Assembly: GCA_903813345.2 (NCBI GenBank)
Contig: CAIIXF020000006.1
Coordinates: 21,645,936 to 21,709,935, forward strand
Source of the DNA: Owenia fusiformis
Lineage: Eukaryota > Annelida > Polychaeta > Sabellida > Oweniidae
DNA: 64,000 nt
Direction of reading: 5' to 3'
Under the pieces are notes generated by a model. It searched no databases. It saw only the letters and a list, made by a program, of their open reading frames with translations, and had not been told where the DNA came from. Position 1 is the stretch's first letter, and each line of letters starts with the position of its first letter. Made by a program: the position numbers and the translations under genes. Positions 1-13,168 of the stretch are shown here, piece by piece.

Positions 1-2342
1 ACCAGGTCGACGAGACACCTATAAACCCGAGAGTCTGAAACATAAAGGCGTTAATTAAAAAAAATGCGCTCACAGAAGGATTTACAAACGAGAAGTCATA
101 ATTTATATCTCCCTTGGCTGAACATGATATAACATCCAACAGGTTTTCAAACATTCTCAATCAACAGGCGTCCAGATATGATTATTTCTAAGAATTTCTA
201 TTCCTCCAAGTGCCACTCGAAGGCGCCTTGTTATAATTTGCGATCCGATGTTTTTATTTATGTTAACAGATGCATGTAATAGACATACTCATATACACAC
301 AAGAATGACATTGAAAGAAATTGATGATATTGACCTCCAAAATGTAACCGCCATGTTACACCACGACCACATTAACAAGCGCAACCATGACAAGATGCAG
401 CTAGGCTATGGTATTGAATTCAAGAAGTAATTTCAAGAACTTATTATCAATTATTAGTGTAGGATGGCAGTACAAAACTGCAACTTGAGTACCCCAGACA
501 TAAGTTGCAAAATCTTTTCATTAGGCGGATATCCAGGGATGGGGGCCTTGAATAAACGAAACAAATAAAATCATCAACTCCTTCGGACCCCCTTTCAGGA
601 ACTACTCCAGACCAGATCACACATTTGGTCAACCTGACAATTGTTTTTGGTAAAAAAGTCAAAGAGAATTTAACTCAGCGTGAGATACTATACAACTACG
701 CGTGCCGTCCCGTGAGATTGAAGATCGTCAGGTGAAACAACAACCAAATATACGTAACTTTTTCCAGATGTCAAAAAGTCACAATAAAATCAATCTCTTT
801 GGCAACGTTATCTACAGTGTTCCAAAGTCACAATTGTAGCATATCATTAATGATTAAAATATGCCTTAGTTTGGACTGAGTAATTTTGACCGGACTGAGC
901 TATGTACTACTCAAATGCGGGACTCTCAGCATACAAGACTAAATGCATAACTGTACATCACCTAATGATGCCTTGTTGGTTGATATGTCTGCAATCTTTG
1001 AGAATTGGGCTAACATATGAGAGTAAACACGGGAAATTGCCAAAGTTGGATAGTATACAACTACCTGACAGTTTAAAGATCCGATAACAGATTAACTGGT
1101 GAGGTCTGAGACTTTGTGAGTCTTCGGGGAAGTTTTGGAACCACCACTAAGTCTAGTAACATACTTTTGAATTGAGATGTAACGGTTTCGTGAATGTTAT
1201 GTAGCTCAGATGCACGGCTTCAAGAAAACTAATGGGTAATCAGGTACAGTTAAGAAGAGAATATCGTCCCTCGTCCTATTTTGGTGTTTTAGATACTGAT
1301 AAACACTTGCTTTTTGCTCCAACTGTGTATGACTGATAAGCTGAATTAGGCTACCCTGTAACAATCATAATTACACACGGTCATAAGTGATGATGAATCC
1401 CCGGAGACTATTTTCCCAGATTTATTTTCCCTGTTAAGTTTGGCATCGACATAGCCCATATTAAATGTGAATGAGTCGAATAATGAGACAATGTTAAAGT
1501 ACATCGGGCAAAAAATACTGGGGTAACAATCACTACGACACATGGGTGTCCTTGGAGTTAGATATCCCCTCTTCATTGGTTTAGAGTGATCTAATTACAG
1601 CGCATGGGTCGGATCATAGTGGGACAACTGTCATGGGGACACTCACATCACCCTTCATTCAAAGGACTTCATCTATACTCATTCAATGGAAAGAAGTGAA
1701 ATACTCTTGGACCAAGGATGATTCACATATATCCGCGAAGTTCTTAATTATGGGTGATCAATCAGGAATTTGAATTTTTATGTGTTATTAAAGTTTGGCG
1801 CAATTTAAATCAGGATTAATGTATAAGTATCCCACTGCTGCCGAGGGAGAAGTTTCACTCGTCCAGGCACATTCCCTCCGAGGTTTATCTCATTAGAGGT
1901 TTTATATCTCAAATGATCATATTTTATTTTTTCGTAGAGACCCCTCATCGATAATCTGTAACGGTTGTGAAGGTAACTGCAACATAACTTGAAATAGGAA
2001 CTGTTATTTTGAACCCGAAGTATCCGTTTTTATAGTATCTATTCCGGGGAAAATTAGAAAAAATTTGCATGGAAGTACAAAGGATCCCGAGCAATGGTGT
2101 CTATAGTTGCCTTTTGATCAGATCGATGTTATCATGTTCCAAACAGTTTGAAAGAATCTCTTGGGTTAGATTAATCAGATTCCAATCTTTAAAAATTATG
2201 ATAATCCATATCAGCTCCCATGACGTAACAATGTTTATTTGAAATATCCATGGGACAAGGGGCTTACTGTAATTAAATCTCCCCTGACATAAAAACAGTT
2301 TAATGAGACGGCTCTGAGGTGGATTAACCCCTGGATACGTCC
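1..2342. other. Non-coding stretch, no gene seen
   Basis: Short open frames occur on both strands but none has recognisable protein content or convincing splice sites. It may be intron of the minus-strand leucine-rich-repeat gene whose first exon is at 8.4-8.7 kb, since that gene must continue leftward. No exon with an LxxLxLxxN-type repeat was found by eye. Confidence 0.5.
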
Positions 2343-2380
2343 TTGTTGAATCAAAATGATATGAATTATAATTTTACTTC

Positions 2381-2960
2381 CCAAAAAACAATAATACAGC
2401 TTTTGACAGAACGGAAAATGATATCAATAAACGCCAATGTACATATGACAAATCAACTAGCTTTCAAATTATTCTATGCCTCGGACAATCAACTTACTTC
2501 TTTATGGTACCAATCAACTAAGGACAATAAGCTTACTCTCAAACTGTATGACAAAGCAACCTATCTACAATCAGTGAACGTCCAATATTACTCATCAAGG
2601 CAAGACAAACTCATACGACCAAACAAGCTAGAAAAACACTTAGTTCCAAACCGTATGGCTAACCATGCTAGATTGATCAATCAATATGACCAATCAGCCT
2701 ATGACTATCAATCAATCCGTAACGATCAACGTATTTTTAAATCATATATGACCAATCAAGCTTGAACCATCAGCTTACTTAAAAAAATATGACAAATCAA
2801 CCAAGGGAAGAGAATATAAAATGAACCCAAAACAATCAACTAACTTCCGAATCATAGGACCAATCAAACCAGGACCATCAAATATCTTATCAAACGATAT
2901 GACCAATCAATCTTGAACATTCCACTACTCCAAACTGTATGACCAATCAACCAAACAGAG
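2381..2960. repeat. Degenerate array of the GACCAATCAA word
   Basis: The words GACAAATCAA, GACCAATCAA and GACAATCAACTT recur irregularly every 20-50 bases, often preceded by TAT or GTAT and followed by CTTAC or CTAAC. The plus strand stays open for 140 codons (2343-2765) because of this composition. The predicted peptide is a low-complexity run of Tyr, Asp, Gln and Asn, so I treat it as a diverged minisatellite rather than a gene. The CCAAT core is a known NF-Y site in promoters, but nothing else here suggests a promoter. Confidence 0.6.
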
Positions 2961-5900
2961 GACTATTATACTGGTATATCCATATCATATCCAATTTCTA
3001 TTATTGATACTATAAGTGTGGAGAAACATGATTATGATGGATTGCAGCGTGTGTTACAGTGACCCGGAGTATCTTGACTGAAGGTTTCGGAATATAAAAA
3101 TAGCACTCAGTGATCGTAATATTAGCATCGACTGGTTAAAATGACTTATGATGACATGCATATCTATCTATGCTATATTTCTGACAGGGATTTGGCATTT
3201 TGATTAGAGTTTGATTATGTTAATTTGTTGTATTTTTTAAAGAATTGTTAGTGGCTTTCGGAGTATTGGGTAGATCCAATCAAGACAAATCTGCCGTTCA
3301 AATAGACCATGGTTGCGCATGAATTGAGATATGTTGAGTATCCCCAAAACTGACCAAATTCGACAGTAATGTACATGTACATACTAAATAAACTTTGTAC
3401 CGAGAACCCTATTTTCCTTACTACTAATAACTTTTGCATATTTCATTTTACCCTCCATATATCGGGTACCCCTAAACCTGAATAACAAATTGAGAGGCAA
3501 ATGTTGTGAAACACAAGAACCAAGAAGCAGCGTATTTTGTCGAATTTGGGCATTTTCTTCATTTCTTGTGTTTTGCCTATTAGTGTGTGAATTAGTGCTC
3601 TATAGGGAGGTGTAGGTGTAGGTGAGGTCACGGGAAATATACTGACCACAACGTATGTATATAGAGATTCCTCGGCGAATACCTGGAGCGATTACCTTCC
3701 AATTTACCTAGCCTGTAAAAACAAAGGGTTCTGGGGTATCTCTTAAAAGTTGTTTTTGTTTCTTTGGAACCTTGATATGATGAATTGCACATTGCTTGAA
3801 AAACAAAACTGTATGTTAAAAGAGAAGTGGACACAATATTGGAAATCTTCCCATGTGTGTATTTCGTATAATGTTTACTATGTACAATAATTCGTGCATA
3901 TTGCTTCCAATAAAAAACAAACAAATATATGCTGCAAGATTATTCATTGGACATATTATACGTTGTGGACCCATCTCTCAAATATGCCATTTACTTGTTA
4001 TCCAAAAAATGGAATGATTTGTTCGCACTTATATATCCACATTTCACATGGTCTAGCGACCCTACATACATATGTACATGTATAGCTTAAAATTAAAAAC
4101 ACAAATGCATGCCACAAAACAATTGGACATACTTCCCAAATCTGCATATTTCAATATCGCAGGTAAGCATATAGTGAAGCACTTTCGCATTTCTAGGTTC
4201 ACCACATAAACAGAAGTAGGAAACAGCTCGATTCAGAAGGAGGTTTTGTATTGATACGCGAGTGGTTCTTTGGTTTTTAACAAAGCAATGCTTTAAATCT
4301 CTAATATATGACATTATAGGTCACGGGGTACACGATAAATGCTTTTGTCATATTTTGACATATTTTTTAAATAAACGCAATCTCAAAAGAGTAAAAAATC
4401 TGTTTAAAAATAAATACTTGTACAACTTTTTTTCTTTTGGTAGTTTTATGCCAAACAAGCGGAGGGGCATCGGGTCGGTCTTATGTGGTAGAAAAGAATA
4501 GAACCTGTCATAGAAGAAGGTAGAATTCGTCATAGACTACAAAGATTATTGGCAGGTTACCAGCTAACACGTCCCTAACCATGACGTGTAGGCGTCGCTG
4601 AAATATGATGTTATTCAACATCAAATTATTGATGTAAAATTATAGTTTTATAAATCATATATTTAAAATGAACTTTTGACTTTTTAAGAAAACATGCATG
4701 CAAGGATTAATGTAAGCCAAAAGAGATTTCAAAATTGACAATAATTGACATTAATTGACAATATAGCACGCATGTCACAGTGACCCACAATTGAAAACAA
4801 CTAATAATTTAAATGCGTTTAACATTCTAATTCAATATCTTTGGAATTTCTATTCGTTTATCGTTCTTATTCTGTCAATGCTATCTCTATAAGAGACTAA
4901 CACGATCAAATCACGAGAGATAATCGTATAAACACAACACAGATTGCCAGAGGTTCTCACCGATGGCTACAAAATGAAGATAGATTCAACCGGTGAAATG
5001 TTTTTATCTTAATTAGAAGTCAATGAGGTGAGATTGAGGAAAGTGATTCAGACACGATATATTCACTTACAACCAATCCAACCATAACGAAGAGAAATAA
5101 ACAAACAAGCAAACGAACAATATGTGTTTCTTTTATGTGCAATGTCAGAAGTTAAAACGGTGTTTGTTATGTAGTGTTTTCTGGAGAAGAGTTGTAAGCA
5201 GAAATCGAAAACCTGGATCCTACTTGCTAGTTAACTATATTTGCAGAAATGTTTTGGTAAACATCGTGCAATTTCTACATATCTTAACAGCAGGTTTACA
5301 CGCCTAATAAACTGATAAGCATACCATAACACTGGACGAAACAATGCAACTTTCAACGAGTTCTCGACGCTCATTCGACAACTCTAGAAACCAACAACCG
5401 AGATTTCTACTTATACCGATTTGTTCAATTAAAATTGCGCTAATCTACAAGTATTCAATTAACCTTTGTCCACCTAGAGGGGAAATGTTCTTATAAGCAC
5501 TCGAAATAAAGATACAATATATCTTTATGTCTCTCACCAGCTTCTTTCCTTAATTTTGATAAATTATGCAACTCCGACCCCCTTCGCGGGACACGAGTAT
5601 TTCACTGAGACAGATAAGAGACTACTATAAATACTTTGGTTTCAAATTATATAGACCTGTCGTTTCTCTAAGCCAACAGTTTGTACTTCTAAAAGTGGAA
5701 ATATATCAAATTCCTAATTTTCTCCAGTTTGTCTACTTTTGACCGAATTTGATATGATTTTCGATTGTAAAAATATTATTGCAAATTGAAAGTGTCCATT
5801 CAAATAGCAAGCTACTGTAAACAAAGTCCAACTGTCCAGTAGATGTTTCACCATATAGATACACAAGGAAGGCTCAAAGGTGCAAGATCAGATGTAGAAT

Positions 5901-6785
5901 CACTGAATGTTGAGATATTTACTGTATTTAGAAATTTATTACCCGCATGAGGAAGTCATTTCAAGCAACTGTTGTGTCGATCTGAAACTGTTGGTGTTCC
6001 TGGAAAATTTAGTGGTCAATTGTAGGTTCCCAGGGTCAATCATGATTTCGGCCGTTTCATTTTTACGCGGACAAATTGATGGAGATTTTTTTTATGTAGG
6101 CTGGTTGAAGAAGCGTCATCATATGTTAGATGATGATTTTTTTTATAAAACTTTGGCAATCAATTGCATGTCTTATATTGTTTACTAAAGGAATAAATTT
6201 ATGTATAAAAAAAAAAAAATGTTAGATCTTACTTCCTGCGAAAGTTATTTGGATTTTGACATAATAGCCATAAGTTTCAAAATCTAACATGGCTCTCGAA
6301 GTGAGTAAGTTAGATCTTGTTTCTAGATATACAACGAGATTTAAATGTATTTTATTCACTTTTAGTGAAAATTGGACTGGAGTTCATAGATAATAGATCT
6401 CTGTCATATTCTCCTTATTTTGTATTATATTGAATTTCAATTCATACCAATGGCTCGTGAAATTCAAGTTCCTGCTTACAAGTGACATTAATTCACAAAA
6501 TTGGATTTATTTGAGCAATTCAATTCAATTATTGCATTATCTGTTCTAAAAATAGAAAAAAGATAAAAAGCTTCCAAAAAGTGAACTGCTGATCCATTTG
6601 GGGTTTGCACTTTGTTCTAATGTTTATATCATTATACTGAAAGATGTATTTATATCAGTACAACTCTTGTGGTTTGCTCTATTGACTGTAATTCTATCTT
6701 ACTACTTCTAAAAGTATTTATAGTTCATATTCGTATTATATAGTTGGGTGTGGTTATGATTACTACGGTTTGGTTATTCAGTAGA
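2961..6785. other. Non-coding stretch, no gene seen
   Basis: AT-rich sequence without a supportable exon. A short tandem run of the word ATTGACA-AT lies near 4733-4761. The small open frames have no protein-like features. Confidence 0.45.
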
Positions 6786-7009
6786 GAGATTTCGCAACTT
6801 ACTTATAGCATGTTTATTATTCCCATATAACGTGTAACTTATGAAGCGTCTGATTACGTCATCGTTTATTGCGCAGTAAGTTCCTCTATAAGTGTGGTAT
6901 TCTTATGATAAACGACGATTTATAAGAACATCACACTTATGGACGTATAGCGCTGCGCAAACGTTATACGGAAATAATAAACATGCTATGAGTGAGTTGC
7001 GAAATCTCG
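6786..7009. mobile_element. Foldback MITE, about 225 bp (copy 1)
   Basis: The outer arms begin AGATTTCGCAACTTACTTAT and are repeated in inverted form at the right end (GAGTTGCGAAATCT), pairing over roughly 48 bases. The inner part forms a second inverted pair around GCGCAGTAAGTTCC and GGACGTATAGCGCTGCGC. It has no coding capacity. A related copy lies at 22,008-22,313 and shares the CTTATGGACGTATAG and GATTACGTCAT words. It is a non-autonomous DNA element of unknown superfamily, and no clear target duplication was seen. Confidence 0.7.
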
Positions 7010-8367
7010 CAAATATACAAGATGTTATGTTGTGTAATGCTTGATTTCATGATCATCCAAAAATAAAGCATATGATGGAGGGTCTGGGAAATCATATGTC
7101 AATATGGCAGAACATACGCTACTTCCACTGACTATTTATTTTCAGCCAAATTAAGAACCTAAAATGGAAGAAGGTCAGGGGTGCATCTTCACTTCCTTTA
7201 GCTTATGCTTTTTATAAAACCACCTTGACGTAAAACAATGTGTTTAGCAGCAGAGGCTCAGAAAGATCAAGGGCAGATGGCTTACTATCAAACAAATCAC
7301 TGCCAAAGAACATCCTTTGTCTTTTTTGGATCTTGGAAATATTTTTGTTGGTAAACACGAAATGGAACCAGTGGTTAAGAAGCTGTTATAGACGTTTTCA
7401 ATCGTTCAATGGAATCAGTAGCCCTCAAAGTCTCAAAAACCTTTCATTCTTGCTAATTGGACATTTTTCAATTTATTTATTTCTCTTATCAGCATTTATG
7501 AGACTGTAGTGTTCTGGGTACATTACTTGATGAAACTTAATTCAATCCATCCATTTTAGTTTAAAGTTTACGTAAGCGATAGACGTAAAAGAGATCACTA
7601 GAGATAAGATCATCGACGTTGGTGTTCTTTTATTTTGGATTTTGGACAAAAATGAGTTCGGAAAGTTATTAAATTGAACTTATGAAACAAAGGAGAATTC
7701 GTAGTTTAGACAGTTACCGTATACAGTTCAAGTAGTCCATATTCTGGATCTACACACTAGCGTTACTGACAACACTGTCAGTAATTTATTGCTTTGATTT
7801 GCACCTTTCATTTGAAACTGCAATATTATGTTTTCGGTTCAACGTTTCTTTATTTTGAGGAAGTGTTATAAAAAAGAAAGAATTTGTCATCAGGAGTAAT
7901 AATGTCAATTTTTGAAGGTTATGCGATGTAATTATTATCCTAGTGTTAAAGGTTTGGGGCTTTGTAGAAGGCATATACTAGGTTGGGGAACTTTAGTGCG
8001 TGAAAAAATGCCCATTTTCATAAATCCACTTCGCAGTTTGTACATGTAAACGTTCATTATTACCTAAGGGCAACATTTTAACAAACAACAGAGTATTTTA
8101 TTAGATAACCACCACTTGAAGTTTTTTCTTTCTGTTTTTAAGATGTATGATTTGTCATAATAGCCAGATGTACGAGATAAATAAGTACATGAACACGAAC
8201 AGGGTCTGGCAATTATGATAGAAACAAAACAGCTGGCACACACATATCCCATAGATTATATATATATATATACTCGTTGGATTGTACTTTAGTGCTACTC
8301 AAATGCTCTCTATTGTATACGATATAAAAGAAATAAATATTTTGTAGCTTTGTTTATATTTGCTTAC
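7010..8367. other. Probable intron 1 of the minus-strand LRR gene
   Basis: Sequence downstream (on the minus strand) of the donor at 8362-8367. No following exon is recognisable. The interval contains a short TA microsatellite near 8,258-8,272. Confidence 0.35.
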
Positions 8368-8677
8368 CGCTAGGAATTTCAGCTGGAATGGCGGTCACAC
8401 CGACACAAGTCATTTCCCGACCCCCGGGTTTCGTCACCCTTGGGTATGATCTAGCCTGACCATACATCACTCTACTTTGCCTATACTTCTGGTAAATCTG
8501 CTGCCACCTGCTTTGAAGTTTCGTCAAAGTTCTGGGGACCTTACACCTACACTCAACTGGGCAAGGTTCGGGGGCATTTATCTGTCCATATTGTCCATTT
8601 GCAGTGTCGAAGCATCCCAATAAATCCGTTATTATTAACAGTGTCGTTAAAGTAATAAAATTGTTATATTTTGCCAT
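8368..8677 (-). CDS. First coding exon of a secreted/membrane leucine-rich-repeat protein (LRRNT domain)
   Basis: The exon encodes about 103 residues from an ATG at 8677. Residues 1-28 look like a cleavable signal peptide: a charged start, then a Thr/Leu/Ile-rich core ending near TANG. Residues 39-47 read CPVECRCKV and residues 88-103 read REMTCVGVTAIPAEIP. Together these match the CPxxCxC...C...IPxxIP cap (LRRNT) that precedes extracellular leucine-rich repeats. A GTAAGC donor follows in phase 1, as expected if the repeats start in the next exon. The odd feature is about 40 extra residues, rich in Lys, Arg, Gln and Tyr, between the third and fourth cysteines, where most LRRNT caps have fewer than ten. 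The rest of the gene lies left of the window or in unrecognised exons, so the family member cannot be named. The start was chosen because it is the first Met and gives a signal peptide. Confidence 0.65.
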
Positions 8678-9320
8678 GTTTATGATATCGTGTTACTTGT
8701 TGCCAATCTTAGTGTATATCTTCCTGTGTAAACATTTCAGTTCTGTGTCGAAGCAGCCCACTTCATATACTCTGCACTTCTGGTTTCGAAATAAAAAAGT
8801 TTATTTTAACTTTGTGTGTTTTTATATCGTTCCGTCTTGCACTGGTGTGCTGCACGACACGAGCAGTATTTCCAGTTCCAAAATTCACTTGCTTTTCTCT
8901 CGATCGGTAAAACTAATATAACAGCTCGTTTTAGAAATAAACCACTTTGTTTTTCCGTCCGTTTCAGTTCAGCTCGTCATTCAGCGTATAGGAAGAATCA
9001 TAAACTGGCAAGGAAGTCCTGGAGATATGCATCAAAAATTCTGTGAAGAAACACAATAGTCAGCCGCCTCCACTGCAGCCGGGGATAATATTTATCCTCC
9101 TCTCTGTCCAACCACTGATCAAAAGTACTGATCGTGAAAGTAATTACATCAATCTTGGTCAGCTCCTAGGCGTATTGAATCAGGAACTTATTCTGAGCTG
9201 TACGCCAGTGCTTGCGGTCAGCGGTCCAAATGGGGGTCTCCTATTAGCTACCCAGCTAACAATTTTACGTTGTGATAACGTCGTCAGAATATATGTCTCA
9301 AGTTGTAGCAACGTTAAATA

Positions 9321-11980
9321 TGGAACGTTGTAGGTACAGGAAGGTGTGGACTCGCACAGATGTTTAAAGAACGTTACATTTGACTTAAATATCACGTGTC
9401 AGGAACGTAGTAGCGACCTTAACAATTACGTCGCCAAAATAACGAAACTGTAACGTACTTACATTACGTCATATATACGTGGCCAATCTAAATTTCTGGT
9501 AACGTTGATATGGAACGTTGTAGGTACAGGAAGGTGTGGACTCTCATAGATGTTTAAAGAACGTTACATTTGACTTAAATATCACGTGTCAGGAACGTAG
9601 TAGCGACCTTAACAATTACGTCACCAAAATAACGAAAATGTAACGTACTTACATTACGTCATAAATACGTGGCCAATCTAAATTTCTGGTAACGTTGAAA
9701 TGGAACGTTGTAGGTACAGGAAGGTGTGGACTCGCACAGATGTTTAAAGAACGTTACATTTGACTTAAATATCACGTGTCAGGAACGTAGTAGCGACCTT
9801 AACAATAACGTCGCCAAAATAACGAAACTGTAACGGACTTACATTACGTCATATATACGTGGCCAATCTAAATTTCTGGTAACGTTGATATGGAACGTTG
9901 TAGGTACAGGAAGGTGTGGACTCGCATAGATGTTTAAAGAACGTTACATTTGACTTAAATATCACGTGTCAGGAACGTAGTAGCGACCTTAACAATTACG
10001 TCACCAAAATAACGAAAATGTAACGTACTTACATTACGTCATAAATACGTGGCCAATCTAAATTTCTGGTAACGTTGAAATGGAACGTTGTAGGTACAGG
10101 AAGGTGTGGACTCGCACAGATGTTTAAAGAACGTTACATTTGACTTAAATATCACGTGTCAGGAACGTAGTAGCGACCTTAACAATAACGTCGCCAAAAT
10201 AACGAAACTGTAACGTACTTACATTACGTCATATATACGTGGCCAATCTAAATTTCTGGTAACGTTGATATGGAACGTTGTAGGTACAGGAAGGTGTGGA
10301 CTCGCATAGATGTTTAAAGAACGTTACATTTGACTTAAATATCACGTGTCAGGAACGTAGTAGCGACCTTAACAATAACGTCGCCAAAATAACGAAACTG
10401 TAACGTACTTACATTACGTCATATATACGTGGCCAATCTAAATTTCTGGTAACGTTGATATGGAACGTTGTAGGTACAGGAAGGTGTGGACTCGCATAGA
10501 TGTTTAAAGAACGTTACATTTGACTTAAATATCACGTGTCAGGAACGTAGTAGCGACCTTAACAATTACGTCACCAAAATAACGAAAATGTAACGTACTT
10601 ACATTACGTCATATATACGTGGCCAATCTAAATTTCTGGTAACGTTGATATGGAACGTTGTAGGTACAGGAAGGTGTGGACTCGCACAGATGTTTAAAGA
10701 ACGTTACATTTGACTTAAATATCACGTGCCAGGAACGTAGTAGCGACCTTAACAATTACGTCACCAAAATAACGAAAATGTAACGTACTTACATTACGTC
10801 ATAAATACGTGGCCAATCTAAATTTCTGGTAACGTTGAAATGGAACGTTGTAGGTACAGGAAGGTGTGGACTTGCACAGATGTTTAAAGAACGTTACATT
10901 TGACTTAAGTATCACGTGTCGGGAACGTAGTAGCGACCTTAACAATAACGTCGCCAAAATAACGAAACTGTAACGTACTTACATTACGTCATATATACGT
11001 GGCCAATCTAAATTCCTGGTAACGTTGATATGGAACGTTGTAGGTACAGGAAGGTGTGGACTCGCATAGATGTTTAAAGAACGTTACATTTGACTTAAAT
11101 ATCACGTGTCAGGAACGTAGTAGCGACCTTAACAATTACGTCACCAAAATAACGAAAATGTAACGTACTTACATTACGTCATATATACGTGGCCAATCTA
11201 AATTTCTGGTAACGTTGATATGGAACGTTGTAGGTACAGGAAGGTGTGGACTCGCACAGATGTTCAAAGAACGTTACATTTGACTTAAATATCACGTGCC
11301 AGGAACGTAGAACCAACCTAAACGATAACTTCGCAAAAATAACGAGACTGTAATGTGCTTATGCAACGTCACATATACGTGGCCAGTTTTAAGTTCTGGT
11401 ACGTTAATTATGGAACGTTGTAGGTACAGGAAGGTGTGGACTCGCACAGATGTTTAAAGAACGTTACATTTGACTTAAATATCACGTGCCAGGAATGTAG
11501 AACCAACCTTAACAATGACTTCGCAAAAATAGTGAGACTGTAATGTGCTTATGCAACGTAACATATACCTGGCCAGTTTAAAGTTCTGGTAACGTTTGTC
11601 TTGGACCGATGTAGGCACAGGAAGGTCTGGACTCGCACAGATGTTTATACAATGTTACATTTTACTCAAATATCATGTGCTAGGAATGTAGTAGCAACCT
11701 TAACAATGACTGCAAAAATAAAATGACAGACTGTAACGTGCTTATGCAACGTCACATATACGTGGCCAAGTTAAAGTTCTGGAAACATTAATTATAGAAC
11801 GTTGTAGGCAAAGGAAAGTGTGGACACGTATAAATGAGTATACAAGTTACGTTCGACTTAGATATCACGAGCCAGGAATGTAGTACCAACCTTAACAACG
11901 ACTTTGCCAAAATAGACTGTAACATGCTTGTCATATACATGGCAAATTCATAACTTCTGGTTACATCAAGTTAGGACAAC
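9321..11980. repeat. 190-bp tandem satellite, about 13-14 units
   Basis: The word TGGAACGTTG recurs at 9321, 9511, 9701, 9891, 10081, 10271, 10461, 10651, 10841, 11031 and 11221, an exact 190-bp spacing. Diverging units follow from 11411 to about 11980. Each unit carries many ACGT cores (TAACGTAC, TTACGTC, ATACGTGG, AACGTTAC, TCACGTGT). Diagnostic variants (CGCACA or CGCATA, GTCGCC or GTCACC, GAAACTG or GAAAATG) tend to alternate, giving partial 380-bp higher-order dimers. Units at the left are nearly identical and those at the right decay progressively. There is no coding potential. Confidence 0.95.
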
Positions 11981-12627
11981 ACATGCAAGGAATGTTCTAG
12001 TAACCTTAATTATGCCATCAACAAGATATAGTGATAGTAATGACTAACGTCCAGTTAAATGAATCATTACATGAACATAATTTAAAGTTCCTGTACAGGA
12101 AGATGTAGACACCGATGTTCAGTAAAATTATATATAACACACTAAGCCTAACATTTTCACATGTGAAGGTAAAACACAACTAACTTATGCTTTGACTTAC
12201 TAACAAATGTATATTGTTTTTCCAATAATTAATGAGTTAATACACAATAACTTTTTTGAGCATCCAAATAGAGAATATTGACACACAGAATTGAACTTAA
12301 ATATAATTACAGTCTTGTATGTCATCTATCAAAAATCTATCCTATCGTTAATAAGTTTTATTAAGTATTTTATTAACCCCTAAACGGTTAAGGGGGTGGG
12401 CAGATTTGCCGTTCTGGCTTGTCTTAAAATTGAATTAGGCATATATTAACTAATAAATTGTGATTAACCCCCCCCCCCCTAAGAAATGATAAACCCCCAT
12501 GTTTTTAAAATATGAATTTCTTCATTAATAATGGCTCAATATAGTTATAAGAAAACTCAAAATACTGGGAGTTGAATACTTGTTACCTTTCCAATGATAC
12601 CTAATATATAGAAGTTATTTAATGGGA

Positions 12628-12732
12628 GATTTTTGATAGAGGGTATATCTGAGGGAAATACAATATATCTACCTGAGGGACCGTAGGTTGATATATTGTA
12701 TTTACTGAGGGATATACACTGTATCAAAAATC
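12628..12732. repeat. Hairpin element, about 105 bp (copy 1)
   Basis: The arm GATTTTTGATAGAGGGTATA is followed at the far side by TATACACTGTATCAAAAATC, and the two pair over about 40 bases around a GGGACCG centre. It shares its arm pattern with the hairpin at 13,067. Translated, both give matching pseudo-peptides of the form RFxIQxxSLxKY, showing that they belong to one family. Confidence 0.65.
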
Positions 12733-13066
12733 GAGCATTTAACAACTGATTTATCCTTTACTTAGTAGATTATGAGAATTAAATATGCATTGAAATTTCC
12801 CATTTTTCCCCAAATTTTTTTTCACATTATTTTTCAAATTTTTTTTTCACATTTTTTTAAAAAAGATTTTCACATTTTTTTCAAATTTTATTTTTCAAAA
12901 TATGAGTTAGGCTATATGAGTTTGATAATCTCAGAAACTTAAAAAACCACTTTATAACACCAAGAAAATGTGTATCTTAAGTATATTTTTGAATTTTGGA
13001 ACTTTATAAGGTATATGACGTACCAAGAACATCAGTAGGTATGAAATGCATCTGTTATGGAGGGTC

Positions 13067-13168
13067 GGTTTTGGATACAGGGTTTATCCCTCGGGAAATA
13101 TGTGTATATCCCTTGGTCCCTCGGGATAAACACATATTTCCCTTGGGATAAAACCTGTATCCAAAACC
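13067..13168. repeat. Hairpin element, about 100 bp (copy 2)
   Basis: The arm GGTTTTGGATACAGGGTTTA pairs with AAACCTGTATCCAAAACC at its right end, with an inner pair GGGAAATATGTGTAT / ATACACATATTTCCC-like. It belongs to the same family as 12,628-12,732. Confidence 0.7.
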
